Shown: positions 1-8,614, counted from the first letter of the stretch. The stretch is DNA of 64,000 nt from Microbacterium sp. zg-B96 (GCF_030246865.1 NZ_CP126738.1:124001-188000); one strand, 5' to 3'. Made by a program: numbers and translations. The notes: generated by a model from the sequence alone, not told the origin.

Positions 1-565
1 GCGCGAGCACCCGAAGATCACGCTCCGATTCGAGCTCGGCGGCATGTCGGATCGCAACTACGACTTCCTTGATCGCGGATACGACGTCGCATTCCACACG
101 CGTGACCTGCGGGACTCGAACGTGCTCATCCGGCGAGTGTCGGAACTGCCGTTCGTGCTCGCGGCATCCGCTGCCTACCTCGCGCGCAACGGTGTGCCGC
201 AGACGGTGGCGGAGCTCAGTGACTTCGACTGCATCCTGCACCCCAATGACCCGGTGTGGCGGCTGGGGGAGGGCGAGGACACCGTGCACCACAAGATCGT
301 CGACCCCAAGGTCGTCGCGAACTCGTACCTCGTCATTGAGAAGCTGCTCGAGCATGACTGCGGCATCGCGCTCATCCCTCGCAACCCCGCCGAGGAGCGC
401 TTGGCGTCCGGCGAGCTGGTCGAGGTGCTGGCGCACCTGCGGCCGCCGGCGCGCGCGCTCTACGCCGTGCACGGACCCGGCGGTCAGACGCCGGAGCGGG
501 TGCGGATCTTCCTTGACTTCATGACCGCTTGGTTCCGGTCGCGCACCGTGCGCGTCGAGGCATGA
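1..565 (+). CDS. LysR-family transcriptional regulator, C-terminal part
   Basis: The reading frame is open from the first bases, so the gene begins upstream and its DNA-binding domain is missing. The visible 187 residues match a LysR effector-binding domain of the GcvA type: a segment PKITLRFELGG, then RGYDVAFHTRDLRDS and a C-terminal segment GIALIPRNPAEERLASGEL. LysR proteins are cytoplasmic regulators that bind a small molecule in this domain. The target cannot be read from the window; the next genes are an MFS exporter on the opposite strand and a MarR-controlled operon. Family assignment is firm, function is unknown. Confidence 0.85.
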   Translation, partial: REHPKITLRFELGGMSDRNYDFLDRGYDVAFHTRDLRDSNVLIRRVSELPFVLAASAAYLARNGVPQTVAELSDFDCILHPNDPVWRLGEGEDTVHHKIVDPKVVANSYLVIEKLLEHDCGIALIPRNPAEERLASGELVEVLAHLRPPARALYAVHGPGGQTPERVRIFLDFMTAWFRSRTVRVEA

Positions 566-566
566 A

Positions 567-623
567 GCGAATACTCACTCGGGGGCGCGAATACTCACTC
601 GGGAACGCGAGTACTCACTCGGG
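567..623. repeat. Three tandem copies of a 20-bp-period repeat
   Basis: Copies of GCGAATACTCACTCGGG lie at 567-583 and 587-603, and a one-base variant (GTACTCACTC) at 607-623. Each 17-bp unit is followed by a variable 3-bp spacer, giving an exact 20-bp period. The same unit recurs at 1883-1918 and, inverted, at 54061-54095. The last codons and stop of the MFS gene on the - strand lie inside it. Confidence 0.9.
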
Positions 624-1761
624 CGAGGGCGACGACGGACAGCGCGACGGCGGGGGCGCTCAGTAGCGCGAGGCGCAGCGACGTCGCGTCGGCGAAGGCG
701 CCGATGAGCGGCGGGGCGAGGAAGCCGACGCGCATCACGAGCGACGAGATCGTCAGGCCCACACCCGCGCGCAGGCCCGGCGCCTGGTCGGCCGCCTGCA
801 TTGCGGACGGGATCATCGTCGCGATGCCGATGCCGACCAGCGCGAACCCCGCAAGCGAGGTCCACGACGCCGGGACGGCAAGGGCCAGGACGAATCCCGT
901 CGCAGCCAGCCACGCGCCGACGGTGAGGACCCGACCCGGTCCCCACCTGTCGATCGCCGCGTCCCCCACGAGCCGCCCGAGCGTCAAAGCGCACATGAAG
1001 GCGATGAATGCGGCCCCGGCCGTTGTCGTTCCGGCGCCGACGATGTCGACGAGGTAGATCCCGCCCCACGTCGAGACGATGTCCTCGAGCAGCGCTCCGG
1101 CGATGCCGATGCCGACGATCGCGAGGAACGGCCACAGCGCGAATCGTCCCGCCGCGGTCGGTGCCACCGACGGCCGATCGGGGGCGGGCGCAGCCGGAAG
1201 CCGCACGAGCACGCCCGCTGCCAGCGACAGCAGTGCGATCAGGATGCCGGTGGTCACCAGCTGCACGCCGATCGGCACCCCGTTAGCCAGAGCCAGCGCA
1301 GCCACCGACCCGCCCACGATCGCCCCCACGCTCCAGACACCGTGCAGGCCGCTGATCACGGACTTGCCCAGCGCACGCTGCACGCGCAGTCCGTGCGCGT
1401 TGTTTCCGATGTCCCCCGTGGAATCCAGAATCCCCGCGATGAAGAGGGCCAGAGCAAGCGTCCAGCCGTCGGAGGCCATCGAGATGACGATGAGGTTGAG
1501 TCCGAGCAGCATCGAGGACACGACGGCGGTGGGGGCAGAGCCGATAGACCGCAACAGACGACCCGCGATCAGACCCGCCGCAAGAGCCCCGACCGGGCCC
1601 GACGCGATCACCAGGCCGAAGGTGGCGTTGTCGAGGGAGAACGTCTCTCGCAGCTCGACATACCGGGGAACGATCGATGCGAACGCCACGGCGTTGACGA
1701 AGAAGAGCAACGCGACACCCCACCGAGCCCGACTTGCGCGAGCCTGCGGCACGAGTTCCAT
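595..1761 (-). CDS. MFS transporter
   Basis: This 388-residue protein has about 12 hydrophobic segments and an MFS fold, with the loop 2-3 type motif AGLIAGRLLRSIGS. It resembles small exporters or sugar/drug MFS proteins; the substrate is not evident. I start it at ATG 1761 (MELVPQ); a GTG at 1782 in the same frame is an alternative. The C-terminus (ARVSTRVPE) and the stop codon are encoded by the 20-bp-period repeat at 567-623, so the gene's natural end may have been rewritten by the repeat. A second repeat cluster lies 120 bp upstream. It is divergent from the MarR gene. Confidence 0.85.
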   Translation of the reverse strand: MELVPQARASRARWGVALLFFVNAVAFASIVPRYVELRETFSLDNATFGLVIASGPVGALAAGLIAGRLLRSIGSAPTAVVSSMLLGLNLIVISMASDGWTLALALFIAGILDSTGDIGNNAHGLRVQRALGKSVISGLHGVWSVGAIVGGSVAALALANGVPIGVQLVTTGILIALLSLAAGVLVRLPAAPAPDRPSVAPTAAGRFALWPFLAIVGIGIAGALLEDIVSTWGGIYLVDIVGAGTTTAGAAFIAFMCALTLGRLVGDAAIDRWGPGRVLTVGAWLAATGFVLALAVPASWTSLAGFALVGIGIATMIPSAMQAADQAPGLRAGVGLTISSLVMRVGFLAPPLIGAFADATSLRLALLSAPAVALSVVALARVSTRVPE

Positions 1762-1882
1762 CGCGTTCCACCCTATCCGCACGCCCTCGCGGGCCTGGCC
1801 ACCAGCACCCGCCCACGCCTCGCCCGTCGCGATGGCCGCCTGGCCGGGCCATTCGTGACAGGCGAGCGAGGAGCGTCCACGC

Positions 1883-1918
1883 GCGAATACTCACTCGGGG
1901 ACGCGAATACTCACTCGG
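1883..1918. repeat. Two tandem copies of the 20-bp-period repeat
   Basis: GCGAATACTCACTCGGG at 1883-1899 and a second copy at 1903-1918 repeat the unit found at 567-623 with the same 20-bp spacing. They sit between the divergent MFS and MarR genes, so the MFS gene is bracketed by copies in the same orientation. Confidence 0.9.
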
Positions 1919-1942
1919 CGGCTCTTCCACTCGCGGCGAAAA

Positions 1943-1964
1943 GTGATTATGTTTTGATAATCAC
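1943..1964. promoter_or_regulatory. Palindromic operator upstream of marR
   Basis: GTGATTAT-N6-ATAATCAC is a perfect 8+8 dyad in an AT-rich island, 19 bp before the MarR start. Size and position fit a MarR-family operator, so autoregulation of the following operon is the likely role (inference). A GAGGAGG ribosome binding site follows at 1972-1978. Confidence 0.75.
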
Positions 1965-1982
1965 ATTAGGCGAGGAGGCCGG

Positions 1983-2519
1983 ATGCCCGACGACGTCGTC
2001 CCTGATGATCGCACGTTCACGCAACTCGCCGAGCTCGTGATCGACATCGCCCGCGAGGTGCAGTTGCGTACGGCGCAGTCGACCCCGGTGGTGCCCCTGA
2101 CTCCCACCCAGGGTCAGGTGATGCGCTTCGTGCATCGGCACCCCGGCTGCTCGGCATCCGACGTCGCCGACGGCAGCGGCCTGCAGCGTGCCAACGCCAG
2201 CACGGCGCTGCGTGAACTGCGCGAGCGCGGCTACATCACCTCGCAGCGCGACGCCGACGACGGACGTGCCATCCGCATCCACGCCACCGAGCTGTCGGAC
2301 GCGACGATCGCCACGCTGCAGGGCACGTGGGCCGCCCTCCTCGAGAGGGCGTGGCGCACGGGAGGACCATCGGATGCCGAGGGGGTGCCGGCAGACGTGA
2401 CCGCGGCGCTCACCCGCATCCACGACGGGCTCGGTGCAGACCGCGCAACGAAAGCCTTCGCGCCCGCCACTCCCGCCCCCGGGGCCCGGGGCGCAGACTC
2501 GACCCATCCCGACCGCTGA
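1983..2519 (+). CDS. MarR-family transcriptional regulator
   Basis: A 178-residue winged-helix protein. The segment TPTQGQVMRFVHRHPGCSAS followed by DVADGSGLQRANASTALREL is the MarR recognition-helix region, and ERGYITSQRDADDGRAIRI is the wing (the DxR motif is typical). It is the first gene of a same-strand run to 8895, preceded by a perfect dyad at 1943-1964. MarR proteins usually repress catabolic or efflux operons and release DNA when a phenolic ligand binds, which fits the aromatic-type enzymes downstream. The ligand is unknown. The C-terminal tail is long and proline-rich. Confidence 0.9.
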   Translation: MPDDVVPDDRTFTQLAELVIDIAREVQLRTAQSTPVVPLTPTQGQVMRFVHRHPGCSASDVADGSGLQRANASTALRELRERGYITSQRDADDGRAIRIHATELSDATIATLQGTWAALLERAWRTGGPSDAEGVPADVTAALTRIHDGLGADRATKAFAPATPAPGARGADSTHPDR

Positions 2520-2532
2520 AGGATCCCTCGCC

Positions 2533-3471
2533 ATGTCCATCGAACGCATCGAGTCCGTCACCTACGGTGTCGACGACCTCGACGAGTGCACGCGTTTCTT
2601 CATCGACTTCGGGCTCGCCCTGCGCGAGCAGACTCCGACCCGTGCGGTGCTGACCACCCAGGTCGGCCAGACCGTGGTGCTGCGTCCGCTGGAGGACCCC
2701 GAGCTTCCGGCAGCGGTGGAGAGCGGGCCGGGAATCCGCGAGGTGGTGTGGGGCGTCGACTCGCAGGAATCCCTCGAAGTGCTCGTGGCGGGCCTGCGCA
2801 GCGACCGGGCTGTACACGTGGACCCCGACGGTGTCGCGCACACCTACGACGAGACCGGCTTCGGCGTGGGGCTCGCCGTCACCCGACCCGAGCACGTCGG
2901 CTACGACCCGCGCAAGTACAACAGTTCCGGGCGCATCGAGCGGTGGAACTCCTCGCACGGTGCCATCCCGCAGGTGCGGCCCATTCGCATCTGCCACGTG
3001 GCGCTGAACATCCCGAAGGAAGGCAGGCGCGAAGCGGCCGACTTCTACCTGTCGCGACTGAACTTCCGCGCCACCGACATCGTGGAGCCGATGGGGGTGT
3101 TCATGCAGATCGAGGGCGACGACGACCAGCACAACTTCCTGCTGTGCCACCGCCCCGACCGCGCCGGCACCAACCACACCTCCTACGAGGTGTCGGGGTT
3201 CGATGACGTCATCGAGGGCGGCAACCACATGATCCAGAAGGGGTGGCGGGAAGCCCGTCGCCTCGGCCGTCACACCGTCGGATCCAATGTCTTCCGTTTC
3301 ATCCACAACCCCGCGGGCGGGCGCGTCGAATACGCCGCCGACATGGACCGCGTCGACGACAGCTACGGGCCGAACGTGCACGCCGAGACGCCGCCGCACC
3401 ACATCTGGGTGCTCGAGACCAACCGGGAGAACCCGGTTCCCAACACATCAGAAGGAAGCGCTCTGGCATGA
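2533..3471 (+). CDS. Two-domain VOC protein, probable extradiol ring-cleavage dioxygenase
   Basis: 312 residues with two vicinal-oxygen-chelate repeats, the usual length and layout of type I extradiol dioxygenases. In the C-terminal half, RICHVALNIP supplies the first His ligand, AGTNHTSYEV the second and GGRVEYAADMD the Glu, the 2-His-1-carboxylate triad that binds Fe(II) in catechol 2,3-dioxygenase relatives. It would open a catecholic ring next to a hydroxyl. Start ATG 2533 follows GAAGGAT; the end overlaps the next gene by ATGA. The exact substrate cannot be inferred. Confidence 0.8.
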   Translation: MSIERIESVTYGVDDLDECTRFFIDFGLALREQTPTRAVLTTQVGQTVVLRPLEDPELPAAVESGPGIREVVWGVDSQESLEVLVAGLRSDRAVHVDPDGVAHTYDETGFGVGLAVTRPEHVGYDPRKYNSSGRIERWNSSHGAIPQVRPIRICHVALNIPKEGRREAADFYLSRLNFRATDIVEPMGVFMQIEGDDDQHNFLLCHRPDRAGTNHTSYEVSGFDDVIEGGNHMIQKGWREARRLGRHTVGSNVFRFIHNPAGGRVEYAADMDRVDDSYGPNVHAETPPHHIWVLETNRENPVPNTSEGSALA

Positions 3472-4943
3472 CCATCGTCACCGAGAACAGCACGGCCGCG
3501 GCCGAGATCTATGCCAGCGCGCGGCTGGGCCTGTACATCGACGGCCAGTGGCGCGACGGTGCCGACGGGCGCACGTTCGACGTGCTCAACCCGGCCACCG
3601 GAGACGTCATCGGCCAGGTCCCCCGGGCCGAAGCGCGCGACCTCGATGACGCGCTCGCCGCGGCCGAGCGCGCCTTCCCGCTCTGGCGCGACACGTCCGC
3701 GTTCGACAAGAGCCGCATCCTCATGAAAGCAACGGCGCTGCTGCGCGAGCGCGCGGGTGAGATCGGCCGGCTCATGGCGATCGAACAGGGCAAGCCCCTG
3801 AAGGATGCCGTCACCGAGGTGCAGCGGGTCTCCGGCACCCTGGAGTGGTGCGCGCAGGAGACCCGGCGCCTGTACGGCCGCATCATCCCCACCGACATCG
3901 ACACGCAGCTGACGGTGCGGTACGAGCCGGTCGGCGTGGTCGGGGCGATCGTGCCGTGGAACTTCCCCGCCGGCTCCCCCATGCGCAAGATGTCGGCCGC
4001 CATTGCCGCCGGCTGCGCACTGGTCATCAAGGCCTCGCAGGAGGTCCCGGCGACCGTCTGCGCACTCGCCGAGGTCTTCCACGATGCCGGACTGCCCGCT
4101 GGCGTGCTGAACCTCGTCTTCGGCCGGGGCGCCGAAACCGCCGAGCACCTCATCGACGCGCCCCAGACCCGACTGATCGCCTTCACCGGATCGGTGCCCG
4201 TCGGAAAGCAGCTCAACGCCCGCGCCGGCGCGCTGATGAAGCCGACCATCATGGAGCTCGGCGGACACGCGCCCGTCATCGTCGCCGCCGACGCCGACCC
4301 GGTCCAGGCCGCTCGCCGCGCGTCGGGAGCCAAATGGGCCAACGCCGGCCAGGTGTGCACGTCCCCCAGCCGCTTCTTCGTGCACGAGAGCATCGCTGCG
4401 GAATTCACCGCCGAGATGGTGCGTCTGGCCGAAGCGCTCGTCGTCGGTGACCCGCTCGACGATGACGTCACGATGGGTCCGCTCATCAACGCGAAACGGG
4501 TCGAGGCGACCGAGCACCTGGTGCGCGATGCCGTCGCACACGGCGCCAGGGTGGCCACCGGCGGGGAGCGCATCGGCGAGACCGGCTGCTTCTACGCCCC
4601 CACCGTCCTCACCGATGTCCCGCTGGACGCTGAGGTCATGAGTGAGGAGCCGTTCGGCCCCATCGCGCCGATCACGACCTTCACCGACCTCGACGAAGCC
4701 ATCCGCATCGCCAACTCGCTACCGTTCGGGCTCGCCGCGTACGCGTTCACCGAGTCGGCTGCGACCGCCGACGTGCTGGTGCGCGGCTTCGAAGCCGGCA
4801 TCCTCTCGATCAACCATTGCGGCGGATCGGTCACCGAAGCACCCTCGGGCGGGGTGAAGGACAGTGGCATCGGTCGCGAATCCGGCCCGGAAGGCGTGCA
4901 GGCGTACCTGGTCACCAAGCGCATCAGCCACAAACTGCGGTGA
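3468..4943 (+). CDS. NAD(P)-dependent aldehyde dehydrogenase
   Basis: A 491-residue class I/II aldehyde dehydrogenase closest in style to succinate-semialdehyde or hydroxymuconic-semialdehyde dehydrogenases. Visible are VVGAIVPWNFPAGSP (cofactor region), FTGSVPVGK, the catalytic Glu in MELGGHAP near residue 262 and the nucleophilic Cys in GQVCTSP near residue 295. It probably oxidises the semialdehyde made by the upstream dioxygenase. ATG 3468 overlaps the previous stop (ATGA), so translation is coupled. Confidence 0.88.
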   Translation: MTIVTENSTAAAEIYASARLGLYIDGQWRDGADGRTFDVLNPATGDVIGQVPRAEARDLDDALAAAERAFPLWRDTSAFDKSRILMKATALLRERAGEIGRLMAIEQGKPLKDAVTEVQRVSGTLEWCAQETRRLYGRIIPTDIDTQLTVRYEPVGVVGAIVPWNFPAGSPMRKMSAAIAAGCALVIKASQEVPATVCALAEVFHDAGLPAGVLNLVFGRGAETAEHLIDAPQTRLIAFTGSVPVGKQLNARAGALMKPTIMELGGHAPVIVAADADPVQAARRASGAKWANAGQVCTSPSRFFVHESIAAEFTAEMVRLAEALVVGDPLDDDVTMGPLINAKRVEATEHLVRDAVAHGARVATGGERIGETGCFYAPTVLTDVPLDAEVMSEEPFGPIAPITTFTDLDEAIRIANSLPFGLAAYAFTESAATADVLVRGFEAGILSINHCGGSVTEAPSGGVKDSGIGRESGPEGVQAYLVTKRISHKLR

Positions 4944-4960
4944 CGGCGAAGGACGAACGG

Positions 4961-5791
4961 ATGCTGCTGGCCCGCTGCGCGCGCGACGGACGCGAGTTCC
5001 TCGGCTACGTCGAGGACGACGAGGTCGCCGAGATCTCCGGCGACCCGCTGCGCATCCCCTTCGCGCCTCTCCAGGACGACCCGCAGTCGCTGCGCACCGG
5101 CGCGCGGCACCCGCTCGACGCGGTCGCGTTTCTCCCGCCGGTGTTCCCGCCGACCTTCTACGCCGCCGGGTTCAACTACAAGGCGCACAACCGGCACCAC
5201 GAAGAGCTCGGCTACGACCCGGTGAAGGTGGGCACCCGTCCCGAGGTGGGCTACCGCGCGCAGAGCGCCCTCATCGGTCACGGCGGAGACATCGTCAAAC
5301 CCGGCGGGGTCGAGGGGCGTTTCGAGGCCGAGGCGGAGCTTGTCGCAGTCATCGGCCGCACGCTCAAGCACGCCGACCGTGACCAGGCACGCGCGGCGGT
5401 CTTCGGCTGGACTATCGGCAACGACGTCAGCGCCCGCACCTGGCAGCACGCGGACCGCACGTTCTACCGCGCGAAGAACGCCGACACGTTCAAGCCGATG
5501 GGCCCCTGGATCGCCACCGGCATCGACCCTCTGCGCTCCACCACGACGGTGCGGCGCAATGGCGAGGTCGATGCCCGGTTCGCCACCGGCGACATGATCT
5601 TCGACCCGTACGACTTCATCGTCGAGATGACGAAGTACATCACCCTGCGACCCGGCGACGTGCTGTGGCTCGGCGCCGACGGCAACACCCCCATGGCCGT
5701 GGGGGACGTCATCGACATCGACATCTCCGGGATCGGGACACTCACCAATCGCGTCGTCGCCGACGCGGACAAAGAAAGGATGCCGTCATGA
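4961..5791 (+). CDS. Fumarylacetoacetate hydrolase family protein
   Basis: 276 residues with the FAH fold: PTFYAAGFNYKAHNRHH, the metal-binding EAEAELVAVIG, GWTIGNDVSART and KPMGPWIATG. Members hydrolyse, hydrate or decarboxylate 2-oxo acids, such as 2-hydroxypent-2,4-dienoate hydratase or 4-oxalocrotonate decarboxylase in meta-cleavage pathways. ATG 4961 has GAAGGA 8 bp upstream; a GTG at 4940 that overlaps the previous stop lacks a ribosome site. The stop overlaps the next gene (ATGA). Which of the three reactions applies is open. Confidence 0.85.
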   Translation: MLLARCARDGREFLGYVEDDEVAEISGDPLRIPFAPLQDDPQSLRTGARHPLDAVAFLPPVFPPTFYAAGFNYKAHNRHHEELGYDPVKVGTRPEVGYRAQSALIGHGGDIVKPGGVEGRFEAEAELVAVIGRTLKHADRDQARAAVFGWTIGNDVSARTWQHADRTFYRAKNADTFKPMGPWIATGIDPLRSTTTVRRNGEVDARFATGDMIFDPYDFIVEMTKYITLRPGDVLWLGADGNTPMAVGDVIDIDISGIGTLTNRVVADADKERMPS

Positions 5792-6243
5792 GCACGACCG
5801 AGACGAGCGCGGGCACCACTCCGGTGGCCCCCGGCTTCAGCCTGCCGGAGCCGAAGTTCGACTCCGAGGGCCGGAGCATCGAACCGAAGTACATCCACCA
5901 CGTCAACTTCCCCACCACCAACGTGGACCGCACCGTCGAGTGGTACACGAAGGTCTTCGGGCTGAAGCGGGTGATGCCCAAGAGCAACACCCGGGTGGTG
6001 CTGATGACCAAGGGCCGCTTCGACCTGCACTTCACGCCGGTTGAGGAGATGGACCGCATGGCGCCGTACCACTTCGCCATGGAGGTGGAGGACTGGGACG
6101 GCTTCCTCGGGCACCTCGACAGCCTCGGCATCCGCCACACCCGCCCGGTGGAGCGCCCCGAGAACCAGTCGAAGTTCTGCTATATCCACGACCCCGACCA
6201 CACGATGATCGAGCTCGTCTTCCACGGCAAGCGCCCCGCCTGA
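5788..6243 (+). CDS. Single-domain VOC (glyoxalase/dioxygenase-like) protein
   Basis: 151 residues forming one VOC module: YIHHVNFPTTNVDRTVEWYTK provides the first metal-ligand position, and DPDHTMIELVFHG the closing Glu. The first 30 residues are a loose extension. Such proteins can be small dioxygenases, isomerases or lyases. Its place in the operon, after the FAH-family enzyme and translationally coupled to it, suggests a step on the same pathway rather than methylglyoxal detoxification. An AAAGAAAGGA ribosome site lies at 5771-5780. Confidence 0.8.
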   Translation: MSTTETSAGTTPVAPGFSLPEPKFDSEGRSIEPKYIHHVNFPTTNVDRTVEWYTKVFGLKRVMPKSNTRVVLMTKGRFDLHFTPVEEMDRMAPYHFAMEVEDWDGFLGHLDSLGIRHTRPVERPENQSKFCYIHDPDHTMIELVFHGKRPA

Positions 6244-6306
6244 CACCCGCTTCCGACCCGCCGGCATCCGACCGGCCCGTCGCCCCTGCCCTGAGGAGGG
6301 ACACCC

Positions 6307-7077
6307 ATGCCATACGTGGACAACAACGGCACCACGATCTACTACGAGCAGCACGGCGAAGGGTCGCCGATCCTGTTCGTGCACGGGTCCGGCGGACACC
6401 ACGCCGCCTGGTGGCAGCAGGTCGTCGCGCTACGCGACCACCACACCGTCGTCACCCTGGACCTGCGCGGCTTCGGCAACTCCGACAAGGACGACTCGTT
6501 CGACAGCCTCAACTTCCCCGGCGACATCGTCGCGGTGATTGAGGATGCCGACCTCACCGACGTCACCCTGCTCGGCCAGTCGATCGGCGCCGCCGCGGCC
6601 CTCAAGGCCGCACTGCGCGTGCCCGAGCGGGTGCGGGGAGTCATCCTCGCGCACTCCCTCGGCGGCATCGACCACCCCGAGATCACCCCGCTGGTGAAGG
6701 CCGACCGCGCCGAGGCCGAGAAGCTGCCGGTGATCGACCGGCTGCTGACGAAGCAGTTCCGCCGGGACGAGTCGGCGAAGACCTTCCTGTTCACGCAGAT
6801 GGGCACCTTCAACAAGGCCCGCATGCAGGACCTGCGAAACCTCGCCACCGACGGTCCGACGGTCGGGGACGTGGCCGCCGCCGGCATCCGACTTGCCTTC
6901 CTCGCCGGCGAGAAGGACGCGGTGCTGAGCCCGGCGACGGTGACCAAGGCGCACGAGCTGATGTCCGGGTCGTTGCTGGAAGTCGTCCCTGGGGCGCCAC
7001 ATTCGATGTATTGGGAGCGCCCCGATCTGTTCAACGCCGCGGTGAAGCGGCTCACCGATGAGCTCGAAGGGAACTGA
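6307..7077 (+). CDS. Alpha/beta-fold hydrolase
   Basis: 256 residues. The oxyanion motif HGSGGHHAAW, the nucleophile elbow GQSIGAA (Ser 92) and the C-terminal HSMYW (His 232) are in the expected order, and AGEKDAVLSP carries the probable acid Asp. The size matches 2-hydroxymuconate-semialdehyde hydrolases (C-C hydrolases) and dienelactone-type esterases. In a meta-cleavage operon a C-C bond hydrolase is the natural reading, but an esterase or lactonase is possible. GAGGAGGG lies upstream. A 63-bp gap separates it from the VOC gene. Confidence 0.85.
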   Translation: MPYVDNNGTTIYYEQHGEGSPILFVHGSGGHHAAWWQQVVALRDHHTVVTLDLRGFGNSDKDDSFDSLNFPGDIVAVIEDADLTDVTLLGQSIGAAAALKAALRVPERVRGVILAHSLGGIDHPEITPLVKADRAEAEKLPVIDRLLTKQFRRDESAKTFLFTQMGTFNKARMQDLRNLATDGPTVGDVAAAGIRLAFLAGEKDAVLSPATVTKAHELMSGSLLEVVPGAPHSMYWERPDLFNAAVKRLTDELEGN

Positions 7078-7078
7078 C

Positions 7079-7546
7079 ATGCCTCGTAATGTGATGCAGG
7101 CAGAAGCCGAGAAGATCATGGCGGTCGCCGAGCGCGAGGCGCTGCGGCTGGGCAAGGGATTGAGCATCGCCGTCGTCGATTCCGGCGGGTTCCTGGTGAG
7201 CGTCCGCCGCTTCGACGGCGCGCGCCCGATGACTCCGCTCATCGCGATCTCGAAGGCCTACACCTCTGCGGTGATGCAGCGCCCCAGCGGCATGCTCAAG
7301 GGCTGGTCGAGCTCGGACCCGGTGTTCTTCAGCAAGGTCGGCGACATGGGACAGTTCCCGATCGTGGCCACCGGCGGCGGGGTGACCCTCAAGCTCGAGG
7401 GCGAGTTCGTCGGCGGCGTCGGGGTATCAGGCGGCACGCCGCAGGAGGACGAGGCGCTCGCGCAGACCATCCTCACCGAGCTGGGCTACGAGACCGACTT
7501 CGCCGAGTGGGCGGGAGCCAAGACCGCCGCCGAGACCAAGGACTGA
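7079..7546 (+). CDS. GlcG/HbpS family heme-binding-like protein
   Basis: 155 residues matching the GlcG/HbpS (DUF336) family: IMAVAEREALRLGKGLSIAV, then VVDSGGFLVSVRRFDGA, FPIVATGGGVTL and GGVGVSGGTPQEDEALAQ. The family occurs beside catabolic genes and includes a heme-binding sensor protein, but its chemical role in degradation operons is unsettled. ATG 7079 follows GAAGGGA and lies directly after the hydrolase stop, so it belongs to the operon. Confidence 0.85.
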   Translation: MPRNVMQAEAEKIMAVAEREALRLGKGLSIAVVDSGGFLVSVRRFDGARPMTPLIAISKAYTSAVMQRPSGMLKGWSSSDPVFFSKVGDMGQFPIVATGGGVTLKLEGEFVGGVGVSGGTPQEDEALAQTILTELGYETDFAEWAGAKTAAETKD

Positions 7547-7558
7547 AAGGGGCAGGCG

Positions 7559-8614
7559 ATGGCAAATCTCTTCGCTTACCGCATCGACAACCACGGTGAC
7601 AACGTGCGTCCGCCGGCGCTGCAGGAGGCCCGGGCGCGGGCACGCGCCGGGGAGATCACCGAGGCGGATCTGCAGCAGGCCGAGGACCAGGCGATCACCG
7701 AGCTGATCACCTACCAGCGTCACCTGACGCTGTCGTGCTTCACGGACGGAGGATTCCGAAACGCCGATTACCGCAGCCCCGTGCTGCAGTCGGTCGCCGG
7801 ATTCAGCCGGGTGCCCGGCCAGATGAGCGCCGACGGCTTCGGCGCCTGGGTTGTGGACGGCCCGCTGAAGGCACGAAAGCCCATCGCACTGGATGCCGCA
7901 CGGTTCCTGCTGGACGAGACCGGGTACCCGGTCAAGGTCAAGCTGCCCTCGGCGGCGCACCTCGCGGCGCACACTTACTCAGACGACCTCACCCGGCGCG
8001 CGTACCCCGGCGCCGCGGCGCTCGGAGACGCGATCGCCGAGCTGCTGCGCGACGAGATCGAGCTGCTGTTTGAGATCGGCGTGAAGTTCGTGCAGCTGGA
8101 CAACCCCGACTACTCCGCTTATCTCGTCGGTCGCGAGGTCGGGCCGCTCTCGTTCGAAGAGGCGCTCGAGATCGACAACGCCACCGTGGCCGGGCTCGAG
8201 GCCGACGAGGACCAGAAGGTCGCGCTCACCGTCGGGTGGGGCGATCACCTCGACGCGCCGGTGGACACCGCGCGGGCCGAGGCCTTGTTCGCGAGTGCCT
8301 TCGACAAGTTCACGTTCCCCTACCACTCGGATGCCGCCGTCGCGCAGAACCTGCCCGCGCTGGTGCCGGACGACAAGCAGATCGGCCTGGGCATCGTGGA
8401 TGCCACCGTCGCGGGTCTCGAGGACATCGACACCGTGATGGCGCGGCTGGATCTGGCCATCGAGCAGCACGAGTACAACCGCATCGGCTTCCTGCCGCAG
8501 CGTGGGTTCCAGCAGGCCGCGTATCGTCCGGCCGCACTCACGCTGGAGCAGCAGCGCCGCAAACTGGAGCACGTCGAGACGTTCGCCACGATGATCTGGG
8601 GGAACGAGGCATGA
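7559..8614 (+). CDS. MetE-like (UROD/MetE barrel) protein lacking the zinc site
   Basis: 351 residues with the overall pattern of the C-terminal MetE barrel family (about 340-380 residues): RSPVLQSVAGFSRVPGQ near the start, VKFVQLDNPDYSAYL mid-way and a C-terminal RIGFLPQRGFQQAAY. In true methyltransferases the zinc ligands lie in a His-x-Cys stretch, a Glu and a final Cys in a PxCG motif. Here the first stretch reads ALTVGWGD (around residue 225) and the last FLPQRGF (around 312), so His and both Cys are replaced. A zinc-dependent methyl transfer to a thiol is therefore unlikely. Its role in this catabolic operon is unknown. Confidence 0.75.
   Translation: MANLFAYRIDNHGDNVRPPALQEARARARAGEITEADLQQAEDQAITELITYQRHLTLSCFTDGGFRNADYRSPVLQSVAGFSRVPGQMSADGFGAWVVDGPLKARKPIALDAARFLLDETGYPVKVKLPSAAHLAAHTYSDDLTRRAYPGAAALGDAIAELLRDEIELLFEIGVKFVQLDNPDYSAYLVGREVGPLSFEEALEIDNATVAGLEADEDQKVALTVGWGDHLDAPVDTARAEALFASAFDKFTFPYHSDAAVAQNLPALVPDDKQIGLGIVDATVAGLEDIDTVMARLDLAIEQHEYNRIGFLPQRGFQQAAYRPAALTLEQQRRKLEHVETFATMIWGNEA

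Noticed and set aside
567..623. 20-bp-period repeats considered as a mini CRISPR
   Set aside because: Spacers are only 3-5 bp, too short for CRISPR spacers.
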